NCBI GenBank assembly: GCA_022497155.1
Contig: MU385713.1
Location: forward strand, 620,001 to 684,000
Reading direction: 5' to 3'
Origin: Whalleya microplaca
Taxonomy: Eukaryota > Ascomycota > Sordariomycetes > Xylariales > Xylariaceae
Length of the DNA stretch: 64,000 bases
Part shown: positions 34,401 through 47,600 of the stretch, in pieces
How the letters are laid out: each line of letters opens with the position of its first letter
Position numbering within the stretch: the stretch's first letter is position 1
Program-made: the position numbers and the translations under genes
The notes under the pieces: model-generated
The model's database searches: none
Seen by the model: the letters and a program-made list of their open reading frames with translations, nothing else
Told to the model about the DNA's origin: nothing

Positions 34401-37400
34401 TTATCTTCAGAACTTACAATCCAGAGATTTCCGCAGAAAGGGTTATTAAAGCATTGCGTAGCATTGGCATCCGTTACTTCGGTTGCGGCTAGTCCGAGCG
34501 GACAGGCTTCAGCGGAGCCGTACACTAGTAGTACCTTAGCCTTACCGGCCCATGGTGCATATGTGTCAGCATCAAGTTGCCGTGTACGGAAGCAAACAAC
34601 GGCGAGATCTGGCAAGCTCTCTGGGTCGAGCTTTCTCGACAAAGATGGAGTTAGGTATGTCCAATTGACATTCATGCGTCGAGCAGCGCCCAAAAAACCT
34701 GTAACCCTCTCCGCGGCCGAAGGGACACATACACAGCCCCCAACAACCAAAGTGGTGAGCACTTCTGTCAGCGCAATGTCGACGCTGTATGATGAAAGTT
34801 GCATGACACGGCTGGATGGGTTGATCATGAGCGTAGCGGCCTGTCCGGCACACGCAGTTGCTAATGCCCCGTGGCTGTATGAAATGCCTTTGGTGCTCTT
34901 GGAAGGCCCAGAGCTGAAGAGAATGCATGCTATTCCGTACGAAATCGACTTGGGCGGGGTCATATCAACAGCCTGAGCAGACATTGCCGTGATAGTTTGC
35001 TCACAGACGATAATGATTCTGCTTGCAAGACCATCTACATGCCTTCGAACAGTTTCGGAAACTAGGACAAATTCGGCGCCTACAACCTTGATAATCCATG
35101 AAAACATGGAGTGTGTCTCGGCATCGACAGGCACTATAATTCCCCCAGCACTGCAGACAATTAGTTCATGGTTCAGTCTGAATGAGAGCCTTCGACTCAC
35201 TGAAGGACGGCCAGCATGGCAACCACCGCCCATCGACTCTTGTCGACGATCACTGGCACGGGCATTTGTGGCTTCAGGCCCTTGGCTAAGAGGTGCTTGG
35301 CGAGTACCATGGAGAATTTGTGAAGTTCCGCATAGGATAAGTCTCCGTCCCAAGCGCAGACAGCTTGGATCTCAGGATTCTGCGACGCTTGCTTCGCAAC
35401 CAATTTGTGGACGTGTTCATTCGCCAGTTCGACTTGAGGCATGCTATTCCATGCTAGGATCTGCTTATGGTCGTGAACGCTGAAGAGATCTGCTTCTTTG
35501 ACTATGCCACCTGGAGAATCCAATATGGTCTCTATAGCCCTCCCAAAAGCATAAGCTACGTTAGTTGCTTGGTCGGAAGCAAGAATGCGACACCCGATAT
35601 CAACGGTAATACTTCCATCGTGGAAGTATACATCAGTGTTTAAGTCGTATTCTGAAGCTTGCTCGGATCGCACGTGGCGACACTTTGTGTTTCCCAGAGA
35701 GTCGTCGAAGACACATTCATACCCGAACGAAAGACAGGTATTGAATAGACGATTGCCCTTGATCTTAAGTTCATGCTCGATTCTTGTTACTGGTACATGC
35801 TGATGATATTGCGCACGGCGACGCTCGTCCTCAGCGTCTAGTAGGAGCTGTGCAATCAATTGTTCAGAAGGAACATCCAGCTTGCATGGTAATATTGCCG
35901 AAAACGACCCGACAGCATCCTTTAGACCTTGGACTGGAATATCCCGACCGGAAGTGCGGTAGCCGAAGCAAACTTTGTCAGTTCCGATGTAAGTTCGCAA
36001 AAGCAGCCCCCATGCAACTCGAAGCACTGTGGAGATGTCTACCCTATACTCGGTCGCAAATCTCTTGAGATGCTTGCACGGGATCTTGAGATCGACAGAT
36101 GTAGTCTCCCACTCGTTCGGAACCGGGGCCTTCGAGAGTAGAGTGGGAAATCGGCATGGTTGAACATTACACAGATGTTCCCTCCAGAACTCCATACTGC
36201 AAGGAGTAGCCTTCAAGCATTGTATATACTCAGAATACGATACTTCGGAAGCGGCGGGGGCTTGACCATCGAAGTAAGCCTGTTCTAGTTCCCCAAAGAG
36301 GATAGCCATGCTAGCAACCTGAATGCCTGGTTAGCACCACAAGAATAAAGGTAGATAGAAGACATACATCACATATGGCCAGGCTAATCTCCAGCTTTAA
36401 GAAGGTATGCCCGAGAGCCTGACAAACTACGAGCCTGTGCCAAGGAACGCCCTCGTTTAACGGCAACGGGGGTAGATTGTCAATGGCCATCAGCGCATCC
36501 TCGATACTCTCGCTCTCAAGAAAAAGCATGGTGGGCGAGTGGCAGCGCAATACTATCTGGTCATACAAACCGTCCTTCGAAACGCTTTGACAGAAGACTG
36601 TTCTTAGAGCTGTATGCTTCTCCGACACCTGTAGCCAAGCAGCACAAATGTGAGAGATATCGACAGGGGCACCCGAAGTATCAAGGTCATAGATAATCTG
36701 TGCCTTGGAGCTCCCAGATATCAAGGACTGGCTTGTGAGTATATTCTGCTGATTGGGCGTTACGGGATAGATGGCCTCAATGTTTGAAATATCTAGATTA
36801 AGGCGGGGGAGAACTTCTCTATTCAACCGACTTAGTCCCTCACTTGTAAGATTCACATGAGGGACGTCTGATAGACACAATTCAGGCGATTCGTATTGTA
36901 GTTTGTTAATAACTTGGCGTAGAAGTTTCTCATACGTGCGGATCCAAAAGTGTATCTCCTTCTGATATCTGGAATTTTGATGATAGATGATTTTGAACTT
37001 GGTTTCACCCTGGTCGACCGAGATCGATACCTCAAATGCAGCGATGCGCCCAACAGAACGCCCAATATCTGATGTTTCTGAAGCTAGCGTCCTTCCCGGA
37101 ATAGGGAGCTGCTCAAGGAGGCCGTCGTGGCTTTCTAGATTCTGCATTGTCCCCGCATTGGTGAACATAAGCTCGAGCGGACAACACGTAGACGTGAACG
37201 ACTTGGCGGAATTGGCATCCATTAGACTAGCTGAGAAGTATGGCACACCTCTTTCGGCAATAGCTCGCCGCAATTCTTTCAAGCGGCCCAAAATAGCGAG
37301 AATGTTCTCCGTGGGAGAGATGTCCAAAGCGAGAGGGCAGAGGGAGGTGAACCATCCCACAGTCTCGGATACGTCTCGCTCTGTGTCCGAAGAGTGTCTC

Positions 37401-39697
37401 TCATGCTCCTGGTTCCAGAGAGCAGGTACTCTGCGATTGCGAAATGTTCGCGCGAAGGAGAGAAGAAGCGTGGCTATGTAGACATCAGAGGAATCCATCT
37501 TCAAACTTTCATTCGCGGCCTCCAATTTCGACGTAAACTCTTTACTTATCGTGAAGCCGATGGCTGTCGTATTCCCGTATGTGTTGGAGGCATCATCAAC
37601 CCCCCAATATTCTAAGTCCCCTGCTAGAATCTCGAACGGAAGAACAGTGGCCGATTCCATTCCCTGTATACGATGCCTGTGATGTAGTGTCCATCCTCTG
37701 AAAGAGAGAGATCCGCCTGAGATCAGATGGCCGTTGATCAACAGTCCCTCTAAGTCATCAACAATCACGCGCCAAGACTTAAGATCTATAACGAGATGAT
37801 GAGCAACCAAATAAATCATTTGGCATCCATCGTGAGTGTGAAAGTGGTGGGCGACGAAAACTGGTCCAGTCTCAACGTTGATTGTTGCCTGAGCGACTCT
37901 AACCGCATCTTCGACTTCGGCATCCGTGCTCACCGAATGATGGAAGAAGCGATATGAGCCCGAGATCTCTGGTTCTATCGCCTGATACCAGGAGCCCTTA
38001 CTTGGTCTAAAGCGGCATCGAAGCATAGCATGGTGACCAACCAGAGCTTCTACTGAGGCACGTACATCTTCGATACTCATATTTTGCTTTAGCCGCAACA
38101 ATACGCTCTGGTTGAATCTGTATTCGCCGCCCTGGGTTTCGCGTCTACCAGGATCGTTACCCATGGCCGTATGGAAGTATAGACGCTGCATGGGAGAGAG
38201 CTCAAAAACTTCGGCAGTCACCTCGCTCGTATTCCGGGAGTGTACCGGGGTCGACATTGCGAGGTCAGCAAGTCGGGTCAACGATGTTGTCTGCATGACA
38301 TCTTCTACTTCGAGAGAGATGCCCTGGGATTTGCACCTACGAACAAGCTGTGATGCCGCTTGGTGGTCGCCGCCCAAGCTTGTAAAAGACTTGTTCATTC
38401 CGATACTTGTCGGATCGACTTGTAATACCTTGCTCGCGGTCTTTTGGAGCCGTCTTCCAATAGCACTTGTAGGCGGCGCTGTGCTTTCTTCCGGGTCCAT
38501 TGAAAGGATTTCCCTATGTAGTTGTTCATTCGCATTCTGGATCCATGTCTGCAGTTTTCTCCGATTGTTGTTGCCGTGCTCATCTAGGGGCATCTTCTCT
38601 AACAATACCCACACCTCAGGCACTAGAGTCGGCGAGACTTGGGACTCAATTGCCTTCCGGATAGCCGGTAGCTGGTTGGTGTAGTAAGCACTCTGCAGCT
38701 TGACTTCACAATCATCTGGACCCTCCACTACACAGCTTGCCAGAGTGATGAATGCCACTACTCGACCTTCAAAAAATCCAGCCTTGGGTTTGAGCACGCA
38801 TGCCCTCGCGACATCGCTATGTAGAGATGTAACCTTTTCAACCTCGTTGTGACGTTTTCGCGATGGTCTTGGTCTAAGGTAAGCTACGGGGGTAGACCTG
38901 GCTGCTGCCTTCGGGGGGATCGGCGGGGCACGACAACGTTGTGATGTTGGACGTCTCGAATGATCGAGAGAAATATCTGGCGTGCCCAGTTCAAGGGGAC
39001 TAACGATCATTGGCGGTATCGGGCTCTCGTTCGACTGGGGCGGGCTGATAGGTGTCACACAAGTCTCAAGCTCTGCGATAGTTTTACAATTCATAATGTC
39101 CTTAGTCCTGATCGAAAATCCCGCGCTCATACAATTCGCCCGCAGTTCTCTGGCTGCTCGATGATTGCCTCCAAGATCCACAAACGATTCATCTAAGGGC
39201 AGTGCGCCATCCTCAAGTCCTAGAACATCGGCCACTGCCATTGTGAGGCGCTTCTCTATCGACTCGCCCATGGACCTCCTCCACTTCATGTCGACAGAAG
39301 GAGCATAAACAGATACCGAGCGTACAGAACCCTTTCGTCTCGATCTCCGGTCCCGACGAGGCATTTGAGGTTCACTAGAACTTGAATCCGTGAAGCAAGA
39401 GGATTCGCTATGAAGCTGGCGCAGACCATGAAACGAGTCGGGGAGTTCGCTCGCATCAATGCCTAAAGCATCGGCTACCGCGACCGAAGCTGATCTAAGA
39501 AGATCCCCAGTACCTTCAGCCCTCCTTTGGGGAGAGGAAGTGTCGATAGACGGGAGGGTCATCCGTTTGGGTACGCTGTATGCCTTTTTGGAGGTAGGCA
39601 TTTCTGCTGTCATCCTCCTGAATCCATCCTTAGGTAGCAGCGGGGAGGTGTCGGGCGAGGAGAGAGTTAAGAAGGTTTCTGCGTCTAGATTCGCCAT
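31451..39697 (-). CDS. NRPS-like protein lacking all carrier serines (pseudo-NRPS)
   Basis: Three exons, 36368-39697, 35201-36318 and 31451-35150, with 49- and 50-bp GT...AG introns and no internal stop, give 2715 aa. Order by eye: disordered N-terminus; T-like fragment about 66-105; T-like 145-215; adenylation C-terminal remnant 290-395; T-like 412-482; epimerization 497-930 with HHxxxD at 633-638 and VGWFTSLCPL; condensation from 975; adenylation about 1410-1930; T-like 1955-2030; condensation about 2065-2490; T-like 2523-2595; charged tail. The phosphopantetheine Ser of LGGDS reads His179 (LGGNH), His445 (LGGDH), Val1992 (LGGDV) and Met2557. Condensation HHxxxDG reads SLAICDV (1105-1111) and SRAQYDD (2196-2202). 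Adenylation cores are eroded: SSGPSKSTKG, YGSAEA, KTGHFVRY; the A10 Lys is kept (LKVNRR). It cannot load or condense amino acids by the known mechanism, yet the frame is intact. Confidence 0.9.
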
Positions 39698-42600
39698 GGC
39701 TAGAAAGATAAGGAGGAAGACGATGGGACTAGGATATAGAAGAATAGCGAGGTCATATATCGGAGTTAATATGGAGTTGAGTGACCCCTCCTCGTGTACC
39801 TCGCCTGGTAAACCTCTGCCTACTGCCGAGGATGAAAGCGATAACCGGGCATGTACTTGTGCCGGTTAAAGCATGGAGGCCCCCGAGCTTGCAATACGCT
39901 CATGAGAAGAAATCATTCGAGCTAGAAGTTGATGTGAGTGGTGATGACGTCGACGGGATAGGATAACAACGAAGGAGACTCAAAGAATAGGAAAAGAAAT
40001 ACAACAACACGTGGAGGAAGAGGACGCTATCACCATTATTAACATCTGGCTGTGAAGGGACCTTTGAGACGCCACAACATGGCTTGTACCGGCAGACGTT
40101 CTAACTTACACACCTTGTAGTTAAGCAGCCCCAGTACATCGTTCTGGATCATGATCCCATGGATTGTAGGATCCATTGTATGCAACTAATAAGATTACCT
40201 AGGCTTCGGACCTACCTAGCAAGTTGTCAGGCAAGCTGACGCCAGAGAAACGGCGTAGCGGGCTGATTCATCGCTACTTTGTACAAAGGCATGTCTATCG
40301 ACCCATTGGGAAAATGAGACGAAAACGCATGCTTCTCAGAAACTTCCGAGAGAACAGCCCGGGGTGCCATGATGGCTGCATGGATCATGATGCGAGGCGA
40401 ATCCTAGCTGCACGTTGGTAGTGGGAACAGTTCTCTTTGATCTAGCTACAAGAAATCTCGACGTACAAGATCGGTGTATGATAACGGCGAAGATACGGGA
40501 GAACTTACGTGCGGAACTACAAAATAGGGAAATAAACACTGGATGGCATGGATGTTGGAACCTGGGAAAGGTCGATCTCTGCATGAACAAAAAGACATGG
40601 GGTTAACCAAAAAAACCGAAAAGGAGCTGGTACATACGTAGGAGGCTCGGTATGTTTTAGGCGGTAGGCTATGTTGGTGGTAGCTATTATGAACTACAAC
40701 AACTATAATAAGCAACATGCTAGACCAACTGTAGTTTAGTGAGGGCATGGTCTGACTTAGTTGGCAACTGGTTGGCGATCAATAATAAGGTGACATCAGC
40801 GAATGCGACATGTAGATCCGATTGTATGTACATACTTACCTATTGTACGTACATTGGCGACTGATGAATCTAGCTATGCTAATACAGATACAGATTCAAT
40901 AGGTACGGATACAGAAGGTCGATTGGCAGGCTGCATTCATGTGCATACATCAACTCGCATTGTGCCAAGTTCACCCCGGCTTTCTAGGATTCCGTTCTAT
41001 GGATTCCTCTTACATAGGTATGTAAACATTTACCTAAGCCGGCTTGCCTGGGAAAGTCCCGTAAGGTTCATAACAAAGCAAGCACAATACTGGAAGAGGC
41101 ACAGCAGGACCCTGAAGCCACAATTCTAACGTCATGTGCAGTTGGAAGGATTGTAAAATCACAATGCCTGGCGGCGCTCGATGATGATATCTGTCAACTA
41201 GGTACATGCTGCCAGCTGCGCGTAACGGATAGAACACCGAACATATTGTTTACAACCATACATACGTATGTATATCTATATAATCTCTATAAAGGTAGAC
41301 TTACCTATAAAGACGTCGAATTTGGGACGAAGAATAAACTAATAAGGTTGTATTGCATGAAAGCCGCGAGGTGGTACTATGTAATGGTAATGCAGATAAA
41401 GGTACCTAACGCGGTGTTCGTGTCGATCCTCTCAGATAGTAGTATTCTCTATCTACCTATACTTAGCTAGGTAACCCGACATCATCTACGACCCTCGATC
41501 AGTACTACCTCTAACAGAATTTAATAAATACCTAAAGTTAGGTTGCACTGCCTGTTCGCAGCCGCATTTGTGGGTGCCGAACTAATAGTGTCCTTTCGAT
41601 GTAACGCGCCTCAGTATGTCAGCTTAGACCTCTAAAGTACCCCAAATGCTAGTCATATATGTAATAAGTTCTCGCAATAATGTTGATTGCTGCCAGTCTA
41701 GAAGATATAAAGGTGGCGTGCACCCGCGCCTAGCGCTAACCTGTCTGATGCCAATTCACTATGTTCATTGTGCCAGGTTGTCTACGCTTTAATTCCTTCG
41801 ACCGACCGAAGAGATTCCAACCATACCCTCCCTGTCTCCCCCTCGGCACTCACCAATCTGGTAGCACATGTGAACAAGAGCTATATGTCTCGTGCCCACT
41901 CTGCTATGCTTCGTATATTGAAAGTCGGTTCAGTTCAAGTAGCAGGCTATTTATTTCAAAATAGCTCTGGGTATTAATACTGCAACCTGGAGGCTTCCGA
42001 CATCGAACAAGACATATCGGAGAAACCCACATGAGCGTGAAGCTAATTTTTTTATGGTCCCGATGTGAGGATCCTAAAGGATTGCGTAGAAGTCGTGTCG
42101 CCACTAACCCTGGTTTAAAAGACGTAATTTCGGAAAATATGAGATAGAGAGAGTATGCTTTCCTTCCGACTGTCAGTACCGAATTAATATCTATATGGGT
42201 GGGGTTGAATGGCGCGCGCCGGGCTTACTACGTATTGCGTTCCGTCGTTCGGTCAGGCGAAATGAGTGGAAATATGTCCTGATGCTCTGGAAAGTTACGT
42301 AAGTGGGTTGTCTACGTACAAGAAGCTTTACATCTCCACGTTTGCGCGCCTGATAAATCGGGGAGACTGGGGATAGGCAGACAGGTTGGAGCCAACCTCT
42401 TAGTAATATGTTGCCTGACAGTATCAATGTTATCGTGAGAGTTAGAAGCCCCATCGTACTACATATCAGGCAGACAGCAGTTGTGTTACGATACTCATGG
42501 CTATCACGCAAAGCCTGCCTAGGCTTCTTGACCTAGGGCATGCTCATTTCGGAAAAATTCACTTCTGCTAGTAGACTCCTACGATCAATTTTATACCTAA

Positions 42601-44695
42601 TATAATGCAAGCTGCCTATCTTTACTATTTAGAACTATCTGCTCTTGCTGTCACGCTAACTACTATGTAGTACATATGAACCCCCTACTGCGGACCTACG
42701 ATATCTATTTTTACTTGGCTACTTCTCATGAACTACGGAGACCCACTCCGTACTTTAGGTATTACCGGATCGGACGACATGCAAACCCCGGGGGTCTCTG
42801 TCTGGGTAGTTCGGGAAGTGTTTGGATATTAGGCCTTCAACTGCCCACTATACCTACCACGAGACTTGTTTGTGGGGTAACAAGGTATTGTTTACCCAAG
42901 TAGGCATTCTGCATCTATGGCCAGAACCTGAAAGAGTGAATCTGCTCGCGTGTTTGCTACTACGTAGTTGTCGAAGTCCCCCATTCCTATATGAAGGCAA
43001 GATAGACAAGAGATAGCAGGGTCCGCCTCAAAGCGGCTACCAGATGGCTTCATACAAGGCCCTTGTAAATGAGGAAGCCGGCCTACGTGCGGGCCATGGC
43101 GCCAATTGCATTAACGATAGACTACACAACACATAAATCGCGCTTATAGTATACTAAGTATTGAAGCGCAACTTCCCCTACGCCTGTAAACAAATGACCC
43201 GGTAAAATAGCCACAGTCGTGCATGAGCAGTAGATAGGGTCAGACCACTGGGGTTTCGTCGGTATGGTGTACATATGTCCCAAGCTCATCTTCGCCAATG
43301 AACATCTTTCTAGAGTCGTAAGAAATAGATGGCGATGTGTAGGATATCTGGAGGAAATGGGCTCCCCTCATAATGCTTTGCCTTAATTTGCCGCTGTGAT
43401 GGTTGGAAACCTAGCTGTCAGCTAGCGGAGGACCACCTAAACGTCCATGCGTGGACTACCATAAACTAAGCTATGATCAATAGTAGATAGATCCTATAGA
43501 ATAATTAAACCCCACCGGCTTGTTGGCACTCGTGGTTGCATAGGTTACTATAGTGAGGATCTAGTTGTAGCTCGAGTAGCTCCTATCTTTCCCAGCTGCT
43601 CACCTACTAAGGCAGTTCAGCCAGGTAAAAAGTCAGTTACCGACGAACTAACCTTCCATACATAGATAGACAGACCACTGTCAACAAGTAATAAGTAATT
43701 GGTTAAGTCTCTTACCGAATCCTCTACGCCACTAGAAAGGACTATGTCGGAGCGAATCCTGCAAGGAAATTGCGATACTTCAAACCGCTTCCTATCAGTC
43801 CAAGTTGTCCCAAGTCCAAACCACATCAACAGAAGTATAGCCTCTTGCTTCTGTAATTCAGCTAGGAAGAAAAAAAGGCTAGGAAAAGATCATTGCCGTG
43901 GCTCCTGTGAAAGTGTATCATTCGTATATAGAGATAAGCTGTCCCGGCATCGAAAGCAGTAGAAGCAACCAGGCGAAGGCGAGTACGGAGGTAACCAACC
44001 TCACATACCGTCCGGATAAGCGTTCGAACTACGTACTGATTGTGGCCCTGATAAATGAGAAGTTGCCCGGCTGGCTGCTTCTCGGCTCTTAGATAGACTA
44101 ATGGGTTGTCTTAGATATCCGAGTTTGGGTAGGTGTCATATGCATTCCGCCAGGGGAAAAAAAGACCCCAGGGGATCCAATCAATATAAGTTTCAACATG
44201 ACTAACTCGACAAGTATTCCGCAATCTCTCATTCCGGTGTATTGCATATTTTCATAGGGCTCGTCTTTCACCGCGTCACCACTAAAGGATTCTCTCTGCC
44301 ATTCATTGTCATTCCGTAACCAGTAACCTACTGTACACACAAGAGCGTGGGAATTGGAGGGAAATCGTTCTCGTTCAACATGCAAGCCAAGTGAACCAAG
44401 CTGAGCCCATCTTCCCGTCCTCCATCTCTAAAGCCCAACACACACACGCACACATATATAATACAAACACAGATTCCAACGACACGTTGCCCGTCCCAAT
44501 TCCAACCGTTTGGATCCACCGCGGATCCCGTTCTAGTGTGTTTAACAAGAGCATTTGCATCTCAGAATTGGTTGATGTCCTGGTTATTTCTAGGGTATAT
44601 CAATCGAATCATCCACGGGATTGATTGGGGCTGTTGATACTAACGAAGCCACCACTCAGACCGGCTTCTGCACCCGTCGCATCGGAAGTCGGCTC
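39698..44695. other. 5-kb stretch without a recognisable gene
   Basis: Between the NRPS-like start and the SAPS stop. The part just upstream of 39697 is the promoter of the NRPS-like gene. Many short overlapping frames of 60-110 codons occur on both strands, none with a recognisable motif, joining splice sites or length. Composition is near neutral with many tacctac/gtaggta strings and no transposon ends. No tRNA was spotted. Small lineage-specific genes or non-coding RNAs cannot be excluded. Confidence 0.5.
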
Positions 44696-47600
44696 CTAGA
44701 CGACGACCTCTTCATCATCGGGATCCTCGATGCTCGTCCTACGAGCAGCCTCGTGAGTCCGCTTGATTTTCTCACCGTCATCGCCGGTGATCTCGTTCGG
44801 GGTTTCGGCTCCAACATCGGCAACAGACTGCTCCTCGCCTTCCTTACCCTTCTGCTTCTCTTTCTCCTTATCTTTGTCTTTGGACCCAAAAGGCCAGAGA
44901 CTGGTGAAAGCTGAGGTCTTTTGACTCTGAGAGGGTGGGTGTACCGGGAGGGGCTTGACAATGACACCGCTGTTGCTCTTCTCGCTGCTGCCTGTGGCGG
45001 CATTCTTGTCGACCTCAGGCATGGCAAAGTCACCGAATTCCTCGTCATCGTCGTCCTCGTCTTTAGCTCTAGTAGTAGGCTCGTCTTTTTCCGAGTCTGA
45101 GTCATCGTCCCTGCCGTCTCCGAATTTCTCCTTGCCTCTACGTAGGGCGCCTCGCCACCAGCTACCCCGCGATGCACCCGTGCTCCAAGACTCTGTGTTG
45201 TTGTTATTATTGTTGTTGCGGTCATCTGTAAGACCATCGTCGCTATCGTCATCCACGTCGTCTTCTCCATCGTCTTCGAAAGGATTTCGGAGGATCCGGT
45301 CAGGCTCTCTAACTAACTTGGACTCATCTGCCTCGTCACCGTTCTCAATCTCGGCTGATGATGCCGATGCGCTGTTCGCATTCTTCTGGTGCATTGCAAG
45401 CCTTGCAGCTAACTGCAACCGAGCACGTGAGGGGGGAATGTTCAACGGAGGAGGCGGGGGCGGGGGCGGAGGGACAGAGGGAGGATCCATTGACGACGAT
45501 GAGGTATTCAGCGGATCAGTGTATGCGCGAAACTGTAATAAAGTCAGCTCATTACTCTAAACAACAAGGCTATGTATGTATATATGTAAAAATCCTTCTA
45601 AAAGATGAAGTGAATTAAGATGAAAGGGATACTGGTAACCTAGCGAAACGCCAATGGGAAAGGAAAATGCGCTAAGGTTGTGTAAAGGACATAAAAGGGC
45701 AACGTAAAATGAGTTCAGCTTACCTCGTTGTTAACATCCTCTTCGTTATCTTCGGCGTCGTCTTCTTCCTCATCGCTAGAACTGCCGAAGCCTGATCCGC
45801 TCAACAGTCCGGAACTAATGCTGAAAGGGCCGAGGCTACTACCACTGCCATTATCTTGCATGTCCATACCTGTACCGCCGCCATTCAACCCGGCCTCGGC
45901 GAGCGCGTTTGAACCACCGCCTTGGCCGCCACCGAGCCCAAGACTAGACAGCCCCATACCACCGAGTCCGTTGCCGGCCATCTGCCGATTGTTCATAGCA
46001 ACCTCAGGTCTGACACCGCCAAGGATAGCGTTGTCTCTTTCGCGTGTCTCGGCCAGGGCGCCCTCGACGTAGTTGATCCAATCTTGACTCATCACACGGT
46101 CTAAGACAAGCTCTGAAAGAAGCTCCGGAGGGTTGCGTTCCGTAAACTTGACAACCTCTTCAGCGATGAGCGTCAAGTGTCCCATGTAACCCATACGGGT
46201 CTTCGTCTGGGCCTGTGATTGCTCGCTGGAGGCTTGTCCACTTATTATGGCATTGGTCACATCAGCAGCTTCGAATAGGGATATGGCTAAGGTCGGGTTG
46301 TAGCCACGGTCCATTGGCCCGTTGAATACCTGCTGGACTATATCATAGACCACATTGTGGAGGAAGTTATTCCAAGGGTACTTGAAAAAGAATGACTGTA
46401 TAAACGGTTAGCTTTCGATTCCATATCAACGATGATACTTAAGTATATTTACCAGAATTGTCGGCACCACTTGATGTTCCACAAACTGCATCTTGAGGTA
46501 GTCACCAACGACGGGTTCCAACTGTTGCTCCGCACCTGACACGGTTGGATCTAGCTGCTGGGTGCCTCTGATGGGCGACTCGGTCGGTTGAGCCTCAGCG
46601 GTAGTACTAGCTTCTCCTGATGGTATTTGCGACGGCTGGTCGGCAATCGAATCTAAACTGCTCTTTATAGACGAGTCAACTACAGCAGGCTTACTATCGG
46701 TGGTATATAGAGGTGCGGTTTCCTCTGCTTCCGTCGTTGCACTGGGAGCACTGTTTGTTACCTGTGGATCAGATGAAGATGGTCCCTCAGATGTAACCTG
46801 TGAAGTTACCGTTTGAGCCCCTGTTGTGATAAAAGGGTTGGAACCCTCTGGACTATTGTTCGATGCGTCCTCCCCTTGAGGTGCCTCATTTGTTGGTTGG
46901 GAAATCTGCGATGACCCCCCCTCTGACTTAGCTACTGTTTGGGCGATATCTGCTGACTGCACAACCGTGGGCTTCTTGGGCGAGAGCGGTGCAACCATAA
47001 GTTCAGGGTTCTCGAACTGCTGCTCGTTGACCTTGCCGTCTTGGACGTTTAATCGTGGAGAGCTTAGCGGCTCGTCTACGAAATCATCGTCATCCCTGTC
47101 GAGGAAAGACGAAGCCGGACCAGTGGGAATCTCGTCTTCGGCCTTAACAAATTCGTGAGATGTGTCCTCGGTCATTTCACCTGAAGGGGTGACCTCCTCA
47201 AAACCGTCGTCATCAGATGCATTGGTTACCTCGAGGCGTCGACCATCGTCAGGCGAGGAATGACGCATTCTCATGGTCAGATCCTCTTGCGATTGCGCCT
47301 CGTCACCACGGTTGGCAGTAAGTCGCCCATCGGCCCGAAGCCGTTGTCGCTCCACATCCCGGACAGCAATGACCTGCTCGGAGCCGACTTCGTTGAGCAA
47401 AGCCATGTTACTGCAATGCAAGAGCTCAGCCATGAGCTCGCACGTCTTGAAGCGGTCAAAGCCAAGGGGCTCGATCTTGTCTCCAAATGTAGAGTCGAGT
47501 CGTTGCTTCTGGGACGGCGCATTGAGGATTAGGGACATGAAATCAGGCACGTGGTCGGCGAAGAGCCGTAAGAGAGTGCCAAGATAGATAGGATCGCGGC

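Noticed and set aside
31451..39697. Treating the NRPS-like region as three separate genes
   Set aside because: The junctions at 36319-36367 and 35151-35200 are clean short introns, and splicing restores condensation and adenylation core motifs (ICDVASM, LAVLHAGG).
44955..45560. 201-codon plus-strand frame rich in Ser and Leu
   Set aside because: Antisense to the acidic, low-complexity last exon of the SAPS gene.
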